From: Candidatus Ornithobacterium hominis
Lineage (GTDB): Bacteria; Bacteroidota; Bacteroidia; Flavobacteriales; Weeksellaceae
DNA: 64,000 bases
Reading direction: 5' to 3'
NCBI RefSeq assembly: GCF_951229915.1
Contig: NZ_OX579588.1
Location: 744,001-808,000, forward strand
Under the pieces are notes generated by a model, which did not search any database, was not told where the DNA came from, and saw only the letters and a list, made by a program, of their open reading frames with translations. Position numbers and translations under genes: made by a program. This document shows, one piece after another, positions 7,754 through 15,256 of the stretch (positions are counted from its first letter, which is position 1; each line of letters starts with the position of its first letter).

Positions 7754-8030
7754 GATATTGTCCTTTTATATTGATGCCCTCTGGTAGAATATTCATGTTT
7801 TCTAACTGGAAACCGTCTGCTTCTAATTGTATGCGGATGTGCCTGTCTAACATTCGGGTGATGTTTCCATTTTTGGCTTTCCAGATATCGCAACCTACCA
7901 GTGGGGATTGTTTCCATTCGCCTTGTCTGCTGATGAGCAAATGTTCTACATGTGTTTCGTTGGATTCGCCAATGGCTATATCGCCATTTTTGAAAACCAA
8001 ATCATTCTCGTTTAATCTAAAATCATTCAT
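7743..8030 (-). CDS. Baseplate gp25/GPW-like small protein (tentative)
   Basis: Starting at MNDFRLN (complement of 8028-8030) the product is 95 residues. NDLVFKNGDIAIGES, HVEHLLISRQGEWKQSPLVG and RHIRIQLEADGF resemble the GPW/gp25 (baseplate wedge) fold. A baseplate-type gene inside the head operon is unusual but common in Bacteroidota Mu-like phages. It overlaps both neighbours by 8-11 bases. Confidence 0.55.
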   Translation of the reverse strand: MNDFRLNENDLVFKNGDIAIGESNETHVEHLLISRQGEWKQSPLVGCDIWKAKNGNITRMLDRHIRIQLEADGFQLENMNILPEGINIKGQYHEK

Positions 8031-8487
8031 GGTTGAATTTTTCACGTGAACCGAAAACAAAGGGCTGAACTGTTCCCTGTGTTACATTTGTATTTTCGTC
8101 TATTGTTTTAAGAGGTAAGTTGCCTAAAGAAACATCGCCTTTGTTGATTTTTTTGAGATATTCAATAGCCCTGTCATAGCGTTCTTTAGCCTGTTCATAA
8201 ATAATGTCAGCGTTGCATAAATCAACGATATACCATTTGGCTACCGATAGGCACAGACTGACGATTAGGGCATTTCTCTGCTCACCTACGGCAGAAAATA
8301 TAGCATCTACATCATAGCGGTTTCTGCCGTCTAAAAATTCCTTTCTATGATTGGTATAGAAATAGGATTTAACTTCCTGTTCTGCGGTGTCTAATGCTTG
8401 GAGGGTGATGCTTTCATCGCCTTCGGTGATTTGCTCTACTTGGTAATTGTAGATATTGTTTTTAAGGTCTTCTATTTGTAGGAACAT
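8023..8487 (-). CDS. DUF1320 / Mu gp36-like head protein
   Basis: This 154-residue protein shows an N-terminal MFLQIEDLKNNIYNYQVEQI, a central helix pair (LDTAEQEVKSYFY and AVGEQRNALIVSLCLSVAKW) and a C-terminal helix YDRAIEYLKKINKGDVSLG. This is the arrangement of DUF1320 (Mu gp36) proteins, presumed head-tail connectors. Order between terminase and portal supports it. Confidence 0.7.
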   Translation of the reverse strand: MFLQIEDLKNNIYNYQVEQITEGDESITLQALDTAEQEVKSYFYTNHRKEFLDGRNRYDVDAIFSAVGEQRNALIVSLCLSVAKWYIVDLCNADIIYEQAKERYDRAIEYLKKINKGDVSLGNLPLKTIDENTNVTQGTVQPFVFGSREKFNHE

Positions 8488-8534
8488 ATTTTTGGTTGTT
8501 GGTGATTGGTTGTTAGTTGGTTTGTCTATAATTA

Positions 8535-10109
8535 TCAGTAGCGATTATTCACTCTGGCACCGAATTTATATGTGCCTTTCATCTTTCTGTTGCGTGTGCT
8601 GAGCCATTTAAAAGCACCATGCACGGCATCAGGACCATCATCATGGGCTTGGCTACCTTTTTCAAAAGCAAGGAATTGGTCTATCAAAGTTTGCATATCG
8701 GCATTTTTTTGTTCGGAATTGAAAAAGACATTTTTGCGTTCAAAGTAGCCAGAAAGGCTTTCTATTCTATCGTACTTATCAGTTTTGGTTCGCTTATCTG
8801 CTACCACAGGAATATAATAACCTCTTTTTTCGCCCTCAATATCAAAATCAGACACAAATTCATCCATGGCAAAAAGCCCCTCTATCATATATCTGATATT
8901 GTATAAATCAAGGTTGTAAACTTCATACTGGTCATACAGCCATTTGGCACAATCTGCCCTTGATTTTTGTTGCATATATGCCAAAAGTATATGGAACTCC
9001 TTGCCTTTGGTGCCTACCAGAATCAGAGCTTTGTAATCGGCATTGGCTTTATAGGATAAATCTCCATAGAAACACAAGGCATCATAATCCTTGAGCTTAT
9101 GTGGTTTCTTATACTGTATATCTTCATATTTAAAAATTGCACCATCCTCAATATGTGTGTGCATATACTCTCTCATAAAAGAGCGATATGGCATTTGGCT
9201 GAATTTATTTCGCCAATATTCAGCCGATGTTTTCTCTGGCCATTCTGGTGTAAAATCAGACAAATTTTTAACGGCACAGACTGAAAGCACATGAAACAAC
9301 GCATTGGCGTGTTGTTCTATGGTAGCTGAATTTTCCTTTTCATCTTTGATAACTTGATTAAAGTAAGTTTTGAGCCTATTGGTGATACTATTTTTATGAA
9401 AATTGTTGTTAGCATATATGAAGCGTTCTGTTGCATTATCATCAGCATCAAAACAGCCCCAAATATCCTCTGTGATGTAATCCACGGCTTCACGCATGAT
9501 TCTATCGTTGTTCACAGATTTTTTGCTATCTACATCATCTACTACTATATAATCTGGGCGTTCTGCCTGTTCTCTTGCACCTCTGGGGTTTTGTCCAAAG
9601 CCAAGCGACATGAAACGAACGCCATCTGATGTAGCGAAATCACCCTCTGCCCAATTACCTGCACTAAAACATTCTCCATAATCGTTTTTAATCCGATTGT
9701 TGAACTGTAGTTGTGCTTGAATGCCAGAGAGTAGTTTTTTTGCCTTTGGTTCGGTTTCGCCGACAAGAAGCATAAAATGTAAATCCTTTTTAGCCAGATA
9801 CAAATACAATGGAATCCCCATATCAATATGCACGGATTTACCCGCAGAACGGAACATTTCTGCCAGCAATCGCAAACGTTTATTTTGGGTGATTACTTTG
9901 GCTAATTTGGCATGAAACCATGCCGATTTCTTTTTAGCGTAATTAGGGAAATAATATTCAAACCAAGCGATATAATTTCGTTCCAACTTTCGGATTCGGT
10001 CGTTCTTTTCTTTGGCACTTTCGTGGATATTGATGGAAGTAGCCAGAGCAATACGCCTACAATGTTTATCATAATCCTGAATTAATTTCAAATACTTTTT
10101 ATTGTCCAT
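8535..10109 (-). CDS. Terminase large subunit
   Basis: The 524-residue packaging motor has a degenerate Walker A (MFRSAGKSVHID, residues 85-96), a Walker B/catalytic pair (DYIVVDDVDS, D191-D192) and a C-terminal RNase H-like nuclease with acidic residues in CFYGDLSYKANADYKALI (about 340-360) and DDGPDAVHGAFKWL (about 492-505). It would translocate DNA through the portal and cut it. It lies 2 bases after the small subunit gene. Confidence 0.9.
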   Translation of the reverse strand: MDNKKYLKLIQDYDKHCRRIALATSINIHESAKEKNDRIRKLERNYIAWFEYYFPNYAKKKSAWFHAKLAKVITQNKRLRLLAEMFRSAGKSVHIDMGIPLYLYLAKKDLHFMLLVGETEPKAKKLLSGIQAQLQFNNRIKNDYGECFSAGNWAEGDFATSDGVRFMSLGFGQNPRGAREQAERPDYIVVDDVDSKKSVNNDRIMREAVDYITEDIWGCFDADDNATERFIYANNNFHKNSITNRLKTYFNQVIKDEKENSATIEQHANALFHVLSVCAVKNLSDFTPEWPEKTSAEYWRNKFSQMPYRSFMREYMHTHIEDGAIFKYEDIQYKKPHKLKDYDALCFYGDLSYKANADYKALILVGTKGKEFHILLAYMQQKSRADCAKWLYDQYEVYNLDLYNIRYMIEGLFAMDEFVSDFDIEGEKRGYYIPVVADKRTKTDKYDRIESLSGYFERKNVFFNSEQKNADMQTLIDQFLAFEKGSQAHDDGPDAVHGAFKWLSTRNRKMKGTYKFGARVNNRY

Positions 10110-10111
10110 GG

Positions 10112-10534
10112 CTAATTTTCTAAACTGATACGATGTTGCAAGAATTGTTTATGAAAAGTCGTGCATTGAGTAGCAAAATCAGGATTTATTTCAGCAATGA
10201 AATGGTCTAAATCTTTCAAGATTTTATGCACCACTACGGGGTCTGCTTTTTTCTCTAATCGGTCTAATGTTGCCATAAGTTTAGCGATAGCATCTGCTGG
10301 TAGTTTTGGCTTTTTTCCCTCTGAAATTTGTAAGAGTTCTTGCTGTAGCAGCTGTTTGATTTTGGTAGGTGAAGCGTGAAAATTCAATCTTTTGTTTTCC
10401 CAGTCATATTTTTTTGCCCAAGAACTCACCGTATTTTGTGATACTTTGTAATGTTCTGCTACTTCTTTGAGTGTGATTTCTAAATTCTCTATATAGAATG
10501 CCTCTGCCTTGATTCTTGTCTGCGTTTTTGCCAT
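10112..10534 (-). CDS. Terminase small subunit (HTH protein)
   Basis: This 140-residue protein has an N-terminal helix-turn-helix (TLKEVAEHYKVSQNTVSSWAK, about residues 21-41) followed by a helical oligomerisation region, the usual design of a terminase small subunit that recognises phage DNA. It is the first gene of the reverse late operon. Confidence 0.75.
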   Translation of the reverse strand: MAKTQTRIKAEAFYIENLEITLKEVAEHYKVSQNTVSSWAKKYDWENKRLNFHASPTKIKQLLQQELLQISEGKKPKLPADAIAKLMATLDRLEKKADPVVVHKILKDLDHFIAEINPDFATQCTTFHKQFLQHRISLEN

Positions 10535-10718
10535 TTAAAAACATTTATTCAGGTACAAAATTGCGTGTAAGTATGGCTGAAAAAAACTACCTGTACATTG
10601 GTGCGGCAACCTTGTCATATGAAAATACAACCTTGTCTAATAGTTTGACAAACATTTTATAAACCCATGAAAGTCATTCAAATTTGCCTCACAATCAAGT
10701 CAAAAAAATCAATGGATT
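10535..10718. promoter_or_regulatory. Divergent late control region with 21-bp-spaced repeats
   Basis: This 184-base gap separates two divergent late operons. CAACCTTGTC occurs at 10607-10616 and again at 10628-10637, exactly 21 bases apart, so both copies face the same side of the helix. CAGGTA near 10550 and TACCTG near 10588 form a wider inverted pair. No full TAnnTTTG promoter is seen (TAGTTTG near 10641 lacks one base), which fits activator-dependent late promoters. Confidence 0.5.
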
Positions 10719-11678
10719 ATGCCCAGATTTATATTAAATGATGAAAGTAAAATCAACTCCTACGGGTTTAGAATCCGTACGCAAGGTATCAGCTTAGAGC
10801 GATTCTCTAATAATCCTGTAATGCTTGACGGGCATAATCCGTCTAACCTCGCTGTCATAGGTAAATGGACTTCTTTTAAGGCAGAAAACGGAAAGCTCAC
10901 AGCTGATACGGAGTTTGATATAGAAGACCCACACGCTAACATCATAGCGGGAAAAGTAGAACGTGGGCTTATCAATGGTGCCAGTATGGGCATATCATTC
11001 AGCAAAAATGATTTTAGCTATGAAAATGGCGAATTGGTACTCAATCAATGTGAATTGTATGAGGCATCTATTGTTGCTATTCCCAGCAATGCTAATGCTA
11101 TACGATTGCGCATGGACAATGAGGATTTAACAGAAATGGACATCAAAGAATTGTGCTTATCTATTGCACAAAACTCGAATTATCAAAAAAATCAAAGTAA
11201 TATGAAATTTAAATTAGGACAATTAGCCATGTTGGCATTAGGTTTTGCTATAGAAACCAAGGAGCTGACCGTGAATGAAGTAGAGCAATCTATTTTGAAG
11301 CTATCTAAAGAAAGAGATGAATTAAAGGCACAGGTGGAACTATCTGAGGAGAAAGTAAATGCCTATATCGCTAAAGAAAAGAAAGAAAAAGCGGAACTAA
11401 CTGCAAAAATGCTGAATGAAGCCGTGCAGCAAGGGAAAATCACTGCAGAAAAGAAAGCTACATTCTTGGAATTGGCAAATCAAAACTTTGAATTATTCCA
11501 ATCCATGTTAGAGGCTTTACCTGTGAAGAAAAATTTTTCAGCAGGAGTCAATACACCGGCAGGAACCCAAGGAGTTACCAGCATGGAAGACTTTCAAAAA
11601 TTGAGCATTGAGGAGCAATTGGCTTTCAAGAATGCTGAACCAGAAGCTTACAAAAAATTAGTAAATACCATTGGGTAG
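10719..11678 (+). CDS. Prohead protease with C-terminal scaffold
   Basis: The first 130 residues match HK97-type prohead proteases: H39 in MLDGHNPSN, S89 in NGASMGIS, and the conserved ELYEASIVAIPSN around residue 112-124. Residues about 175-260 are a Lys/Glu-rich coiled coil, and the rest resembles a scaffold tail, as in Mu gpI, which also encodes protease and scaffold together. It would assemble the prohead and then digest the scaffold. It opens the forward late operon. Confidence 0.85.
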   Translation: MPRFILNDESKINSYGFRIRTQGISLERFSNNPVMLDGHNPSNLAVIGKWTSFKAENGKLTADTEFDIEDPHANIIAGKVERGLINGASMGISFSKNDFSYENGELVLNQCELYEASIVAIPSNANAIRLRMDNEDLTEMDIKELCLSIAQNSNYQKNQSNMKFKLGQLAMLALGFAIETKELTVNEVEQSILKLSKERDELKAQVELSEEKVNAYIAKEKKEKAELTAKMLNEAVQQGKITAEKKATFLELANQNFELFQSMLEALPVKKNFSAGVNTPAGTQGVTSMEDFQKLSIEEQLAFKNAEPEAYKKLVNTIG

Positions 11679-11724
11679 TAACAGGATTTAAACATTATTT
11701 AAATAACATTTAAAACAAGATAAA

Positions 11725-12591
11725 ATGCCAAAGAATTTTCCAGAAATATGGGAGCAACGTGTGAGACAAACTTTGAAAAGTGGCGACACGGCAGATTTTT
11801 TAGACGGCGTCAATGAATTAGATGGCGACGTGCAACAAATGGGTGAAGAAAATGTAATCCATATTCCCACAACCGAATTTAGTCCAGATGTTTTGATTAA
11901 CAACAAAACATATCCTCTAGCCGTGCAAGACTATGATGATGATACAGTGATTGTGAAATTGGACAAATACCAGACCAAACCTACCAAAGTTACAGATGAC
12001 CAGATTATAGGCTCTTCTTACGATAAAATTGATGCAGTTACCCGAAGCCATACCAATGCTATCAGTAGCAGGAAATTCAAAAAAGCATTGCATGCTTTGG
12101 CTCCAGATAGCAATACAGATAAAACGCCTGTATTGGAATTGGCTGGTGCGGAATGTACTTATGAAGATTTAGTGGCATTGAAGGATAAATGCGATGCACT
12201 TGAATGGCCAGAAGAAGGCAGAAGATTGGTATTGTGCAATAAGCATTACAACGCCTTATTAAAGGATAGAAAAAACTTTGGAGACCAGCTCATCAATTAT
12301 AGAAAAGGCGAAGTTTCGCCTGTGATTGCGGGATTTGAAATCAAAAAATACATTGCATCTCCACACTATGCAAGCGGTAATAAAAAAGCCTTTGGCGAAG
12401 TGGTGGGGCAAACAGATAAGCCAGCATCTGTAGCTTTTGTAGTAGAAAATGTGAAAAAGAAAACAGGGCTTACCAAACAGTATTTCTCTGAGGCAAGTAA
12501 GGATACTGAAAATCAAGCTAATCTGTTGAACTACCGCCATTATTTCATTGCGGTGCCAGTAGAAAAGAAATTTATTGCATCATTAATCTAA
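11725..12591 (+). CDS. Major capsid protein
   Basis: This 288-residue protein directly follows the protease/scaffold gene, the standard place for the major capsid protein. MPKNFPEIWEQRVRQTL at the N-terminus, an IPTTEFSPDVLINN strand region and a C-terminal NYRHYFIAVPVEKKF fit capsid proteins of Bacteroidota Mu-like phages. No large N-terminal delta domain is present; scaffold function is supplied by the upstream gene. Confidence 0.75.
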   Translation: MPKNFPEIWEQRVRQTLKSGDTADFLDGVNELDGDVQQMGEENVIHIPTTEFSPDVLINNKTYPLAVQDYDDDTVIVKLDKYQTKPTKVTDDQIIGSSYDKIDAVTRSHTNAISSRKFKKALHALAPDSNTDKTPVLELAGAECTYEDLVALKDKCDALEWPEEGRRLVLCNKHYNALLKDRKNFGDQLINYRKGEVSPVIAGFEIKKYIASPHYASGNKKAFGEVVGQTDKPASVAFVVENVKKKTGLTKQYFSEASKDTENQANLLNYRHYFIAVPVEKKFIASLI

Positions 12592-12603
12592 CATCTAATC
12601 ACC

Positions 12604-12876
12604 ATGAAAAATATTTTTGAACAAAACCCAAAGTTGGATGTTGTGTATCAAACATCAGATAAAAAGTATTTCTACTTAAAAAATGATGCCGATAACCACG
12701 CGCAAACTTTGGGAAACAAAAAAGTAACTAAGTTGGAAAGAGACAATTCCGTAGCAAGTGAATTAGATGTAGCAACGGAAGAAGATGCATCTGAAACAGG
12801 TAAATCAATCCCAATTCCTACAGAGAATGAGGAATCTACAATAGCTGAGCCAACCAAAAGAAGTGCAAAAAAATGA
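12604..12876 (+). CDS. Small phage protein downstream of capsid
   Basis: This 90-residue hydrophilic protein has an ordered N-terminal half (YQTSDKKYFYLKNDADNHAQ) and a Ser/Thr/Glu-rich tail ending in basic SAKK. It overlaps the sheath gene by four bases. It may be a head accessory or head-tail protein by position; no family is recognised. Confidence 0.6.
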   Translation: MKNIFEQNPKLDVVYQTSDKKYFYLKNDADNHAQTLGNKKVTKLERDNSVASELDVATEEDASETGKSIPIPTENEESTIAEPTKRSAKK

Positions 12877-14048
12877 ACGGAGTAAAATTCATAAGAGAAA
12901 ACGGAGGTCTGAGCCGGATATTGCCCGGTGAAGATCACACCTCTGGGCTCATTGTCTATGGTGAAACAACTGTAGCCAAGACATTGTTGAACAATGTAGT
13001 GGATTTAGAAACCATCAACGTAACGCATGAAACAAATCCAGTGCTACACTACCATGTTTCTGAATTTTTCAGAATCAATCCAGGAGCAAAACTCTATGTG
13101 CAAGGTGTGGAAGCATCTGACAAAACCTATACAGAAGTAAAAGTATTACAAAACTTTGCACAAGGGAAAATAAGGCAATTAGCCATTTGTGATTTCAAAA
13201 CAGCTTCAACCAATTTACAAATTTGCGTGAAAAAGCTCAACCAGATAGCACAAGATTTAGCATTAGGCATCACGCCACTCAGCATTTTGTTCTCATGTAA
13301 AATTCAAACATCTGAAATGACCTCTTTGCCAGATTTACATACTTTTTCATCCGAAAGGGTAAGTGTTGTCATTGGGCAAGACGGAGCAGGAAGAGGCAAC
13401 TATATCCATGGTTCACAGCCGTCTGTTTCTTGTATTGGAGCCGTTTTGGGTGCAGTATCCAAAGCTAAAGTAAGCGAAAGCATTGCTTGGGTGGAGCGAC
13501 AGAATTTAGTGAGCGACACCTATGATAAAAAATTCACTGGAGATGAATTTAAAGGTGTAGAAATGGATGTGCCAGCATTCTGTGACGGTTCGCTAGTAGG
13601 CAACTATACACCAGCACAATTACAATCATTGAATGATAAAGGTTACTTGTTCCTGGTACAATATCCAGGCAATGCAGGAACTTATTTGAATGATAGTTTT
13701 ACGGCAACTGCACAAAATGACGATTTTGCTTATATAGAAAATAACAGGACTATAGACAAGGCGATTAGGGAAGTAAACCGTGTATTGGTACCTAAAATCT
13801 CTGCACCAGTTTACATAGACCCAGACACGGGAAATTTAGAAGCCTCTAATATAGATGCTTTGGAAGCATTGTGCGAAGAGCCTTTGGATGCAATGTTGAG
13901 AGATGGCGAAATCAGCGGACACCATGTAAGTATTAGCCCATACCAAAAAGTATTGCAGACCTCTAAACTGGAAGTGGTATTGAAAATTATACCTGTTGGT
14001 ACATTGAGAGAAATTGTTGTGAAAATTGGTTTAACCCTACAAAAATAA
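12873..14048 (+). CDS. Tail sheath protein (DUF2586)
   Basis: The 391-residue protein has the DUF2586 pattern of sheath proteins in Bacteroidota contractile phages: an N-terminal GGLSRILPGEDHTSGLIVYG, a central ARGNY-type region (VVIGQDGAGRGNYIHG), and ENNRTIDKAIREVNRVL close to the C-terminus, shared by many sheaths. The C-terminal strand would interlock subunits. It is followed by the tube gene, as expected. Confidence 0.85.
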   Translation: MNGVKFIRENGGLSRILPGEDHTSGLIVYGETTVAKTLLNNVVDLETINVTHETNPVLHYHVSEFFRINPGAKLYVQGVEASDKTYTEVKVLQNFAQGKIRQLAICDFKTASTNLQICVKKLNQIAQDLALGITPLSILFSCKIQTSEMTSLPDLHTFSSERVSVVIGQDGAGRGNYIHGSQPSVSCIGAVLGAVSKAKVSESIAWVERQNLVSDTYDKKFTGDEFKGVEMDVPAFCDGSLVGNYTPAQLQSLNDKGYLFLVQYPGNAGTYLNDSFTATAQNDDFAYIENNRTIDKAIREVNRVLVPKISAPVYIDPDTGNLEASNIDALEALCEEPLDAMLRDGEISGHHVSISPYQKVLQTSKLEVVLKIIPVGTLREIVVKIGLTLQK

Positions 14049-14054
14049 AATCAT

Positions 14055-14489
14055 ATGGCATTAGAATTAGAACCATTGATTAATGGAAGAGAATACGGCT
14101 GGGGCGATATTGTGATGAATATAGGTGGTGTTCCTATCACAGGCATCAGAGCCATCAAGTACGAAGAAGAGCAAGAAAAAGAGGACATCTATGGAGCAGG
14201 TAGAAACCCTGTAAGCCGTGGATATGGTAGAGTGAAATGTTCTGGCTCTATCACGCTACTTTCAGGTACCGTAATGGCATTGAAAGCAAAGGCAAAAAAC
14301 GGACAATTGCACCGCATAGCACCATTTACCATCACCGTAAGCTATCAGCCAGATAATCAACCAATGGTAACGCATGTCTTGAAAAATTGTGAGTTCAAAA
14401 AAACCACTTTTGATTGGAAAGAAGGCGATATGAGCAAAGAGGTAGAATTGGAACTCATCGTATCACATATCACGAATAAACAAAACTAA
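14055..14489 (+). CDS. Tail tube protein
   Basis: This 144-residue beta-rich protein lies six bases after the sheath gene, matching the sheath-tube pair of Mu-type tails (gpL-gpM). Typical features are the early YGWGDIVMNIGGVPITGI strand pair, the RGYGRVKCSGSITLLSG hairpin, and a C-terminal LKNCEFKKTTFDWKEGDMSK segment. Confidence 0.75.
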   Translation: MALELEPLINGREYGWGDIVMNIGGVPITGIRAIKYEEEQEKEDIYGAGRNPVSRGYGRVKCSGSITLLSGTVMALKAKAKNGQLHRIAPFTITVSYQPDNQPMVTHVLKNCEFKKTTFDWKEGDMSKEVELELIVSHITNKQN

Positions 14490-14536
14490 AATTAGGTAAT
14501 GGCAGTGTATTGCTGCCATTTTTAAAAAAATCAAAC

Positions 14537-14860
14537 ATGGAAAATCAAACATTAATTTGCGGATTAGACACCGCACAGATAGAAGAACTGAAAGAAAAGC
14601 ACGGAGCTTTGGTATTGATTGAAGTAACGGCACAAGGCAAAGTGCATCAAGCCGTTTTTAGAGAACCAACTTTTGAGATGCTTAGAGCATCCAATAAAAT
14701 CTCTAAGACAGATGAGATGAAGGCGTTAGAAAGTATTTACAATAATTGCAAAATAGCCGTAGATGATGATATTGCCCAAAGAGATGTATTGAAAATTAAA
14801 GCCGTAGAGGCATTGATGGCAAGGGTGCAAAAAACCAGTAGCGAAGCAAAAAACTTGTAA
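14537..14860 (+). CDS. Tail assembly chaperone, short form
   Basis: Start ATG at 14537 (MENQTLICGL) gives a 107-residue helical protein between the tube and tape measure genes, where tail assembly chaperones lie. The frame ends in AAA AAC TTG TAA, with a slippery heptamer over the last codons. A fraction of ribosomes should shift to -1 and make the longer form. The 27-base extension back to 14510 has no start-site support. Confidence 0.75.
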   Translation: MENQTLICGLDTAQIEELKEKHGALVLIEVTAQGKVHQAVFREPTFEMLRASNKISKTDEMKALESIYNNCKIAVDDDIAQRDVLKIKAVEALMARVQKTSSEAKNL

Positions 14861-15051
14861 GCTCCTTATTAGCCGAAAACAGCGAAAGGGAGCAATGGAA
14901 AGCAGATGCCTTGATTAGAAGCCATTTTGGAATTAATCCAGAGAAATTGCAAATAACACAATGGAACAAACTCTATGCCCAAGCCATGTGGATAGAAGAA
15001 TGGCGATTGAGAAACCAAGCAGAATTATTTAAAGCAATGTTTGGGAGTTAA
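14537..15051 (+). CDS. Tail assembly chaperone, -1 frameshift fusion
   Basis: The heptamer A AAA AAC lies at 14848-14854 in the correct register for -1 slippage. The zero frame stops at 14858, while the -1 frame stays open to TAA at 15049-15051 and encodes 65 more residues (LVSSLLAENSERE ... WIEEWRLRNQ). The -1 frame has a stop just before the slip site (14839), so the downstream part can only be made by shifting. This matches the G/GT chaperone arrangement of many tailed phages. The predicted fusion is 171 residues. Confidence 0.75.
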
Positions 15052-15221
15052 TCTTTTTTATGAACAGCACTATCATAGCATTTTTTAGCAAAAAGCAAAA
15101 CACCATAACCAAACCAAAGCCCAAGCACAATACCAAAGGCTAAGGGATTAATAAATGAAATCAATAAACTGAAAATAAACACCCATCCTAATTTAGTGGG
15201 TTTATAACCAAATAAATTCAT
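15048..15221 (-). CDS. Antisense small membrane protein
   Basis: This 57-residue product (MNLFGYKPTKLGWVF ...) has two hydrophobic segments (about 13-28 and 29-45) and a basic C-terminus. It is encoded opposite to the tail operon, between chaperone and tape measure, and overlaps the frameshift stop by four bases. A good reverse promoter lies immediately upstream, and its predicted start is almost on the ATG, implying a leaderless or very short leader. It resembles an autonomous phage cargo gene; its function is unknown. Confidence 0.5.
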   Translation of the reverse strand: MNLFGYKPTKLGWVFIFSLLISFINPLAFGIVLGLWFGYGVLLFAKKCYDSAVHKKD

Positions 15222-15228
15222 ACTAATA

Positions 15229-15256
15229 CAAAGATAGTAAATGTCTTCAAACACAA
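15229..15256 (-). promoter_or_regulatory. Reverse promoter for the antisense membrane protein
   Basis: On the minus strand, TTG (complement of 15254-15256), 17 bases, then TATCTTTG (complement of 15229-15236) matches the -33/-7 consensus. The first bases of the tape measure gene form part of this promoter. Confidence 0.5.

Noticed and set aside
14510..14536. Nine-residue N-terminal extension of the tail chaperone
   Set aside because: It lies in the intergenic gap with no start-site support; MENQTLICGL at 14537 fits better.
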